Shown here one piece after another: positions 63,742-64,000 of a DNA stretch of 64,000 nt (positions are counted from its first letter, which is position 1; each line of letters starts with the position of its first letter). This DNA comes from Rhodanobacter sp. Soil772 (GTDB taxonomy: Bacteria; Pseudomonadota; Gammaproteobacteria; Xanthomonadales; Rhodanobacteraceae). The stretch covers positions 124,001-188,000 of the forward strand of contig NZ_LMSK01000003.1 in NCBI RefSeq assembly GCF_001428385.1, written 5' to 3'. A program made the position numbers and the translations under genes. The notes beneath the pieces are model-generated. The model saw only the letters and a program-made list of their open reading frames with translations. It was not told where the DNA came from and made no database searches.

Positions 63742-64000
63742 CTAAAGTGCGTGGCGGACCAGTTCCGGCTTGCCGTCGGCCGCGCGGCGGACCGTGATGT
63801 CGTAGTAGTGGCCGCGCAAGCTGACGTGCTTCAGCGTGAACGACTTCCACGGCGGCGGCAGCACCGGCGCATACGCCTCAACCAGTCCGTCCTGTTCGAG
63901 GCGCAGGCCGGTGAAGCCGTAGAGGATGTTCTGCAGCAGGCCGCCCGAGGCGGTCAGGAAATAGCCGGTGTTGTTGGTGGCGGTCTCGGTGCGCACGTTG
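63742..64000 (-). CDS. C-terminal end of a GH65-like glycoside hydrolase
   Basis: Only the last 85 or so residues are inside the window; the gene continues past the right edge. The visible part reads TATNNTGYFLTASGGLLQNI and ends with a small beta-rich tail (SFTLKHVSLRGHYYDITVRR). The F-L-T-G/A-x-G-G-L-L-Q-x-I-L-Y-G-F pattern is typical of the end of the GH65 catalytic barrel followed by its C-terminal domain. Members are phosphorylases or hydrolases of alpha-glucosides. Assignment rests on this short segment. Confidence 0.5.
   Translation of the reverse strand, partial: NVRTETATNNTGYFLTASGGLLQNILYGFTGLRLEQDGLVEAYAPVLPPPWKSFTLKHVSLRGHYYDITVRRAADGKPELVRHAL

Overview
The window is a high-GC chromosomal segment with tightly packed genes, many joined by four-base ATGA stop/start overlaps. 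The gene set points to a gammaproteobacterium of the Xanthomonadales (Lysobacterales) and most likely the Rhodanobacteraceae (Rhodanobacter/Dyella-like). It includes a PilR-type regulator, YceI/cytochrome b561, a TorF-like porin inside a kdp operon, a GH92 mannosidase with a FucP-type transporter, and a methionine operon under a SAM riboswitch. The assignment is inferred from gene content; no 16S or other marker RNA is present. I saw no tRNA, rRNA, CRISPR array, transposase or integrase.

Layout. 1-6852: an EF-G gene cut by the left edge and lying outside any str operon, a CheB-CheR-PAS-HWE kinase with its single-domain response regulator, an M24 peptidase-like protein and a DUF1304 membrane protein. 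6957-8936: a fatty-acid desaturase and a 2OG-Fe dioxygenase. 9382-12966: a methionine branch operon (metX-metB-hom) behind a MetJ-like operator, a promoter, a SAM-I type riboswitch and a hairpin that covers the ribosome binding site. 12970-14679: a hipA-hipB kinase/antitoxin pair in reversed order with operator-like repeats. 14717-18893: YceI, an NCS2-like permease and an APC permease. 18999-25116: a defence island with type III restriction-modification (mod-res), a small regulator and a HigBA-like toxin-antitoxin pair. 25241-31410: L-serine dehydratase, a glutaredoxin-like protein, a yceI-cytochrome b561-yceI-GTPase operon and ispB. 31543-33815: an MFS transporter and a DedA-rhodanese fusion. 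33926-42794: the potassium uptake operon kdpFABC-DE, with an extra 30-residue membrane protein in front and an outer-membrane protein between kdpB and kdpC. 42969-45253: ssb, a LysR regulator and a lipocalin-like protein. 45452-54535: a mannoside/mannose utilisation locus (LacI regulator, FucP-like transporter, PfkB kinase, AGE-family isomerase, divergent secreted GH92 alpha-mannosidase) plus an M1 peptidase. 54630-58514: a three-gene two-component cluster. 58547-61137: two MacB/FtsX-like permeases without an ATPase. 61150-64000: a PilR-like sigma-54 activator, an esterase and the end of a GH65-like enzyme.

How the parts work together. The methionine operon makes homoserine, activates it and joins it to cysteine, and SAM appears to shut it at transcription and again at translation. 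The Kdp operon carries its own sensor and regulator and adds an envelope component. The mannose locus looks like one regulon, because near-identical LacI-type operator sites sit in front of both divergent transcription units.

The observations I rate highest are the stacked SAM control of metX-metB-hom, the unannotated microprotein and porin of the kdp operon, the low-GC specificity segment inside mod, and the coherent mannose regulon with matching operators.
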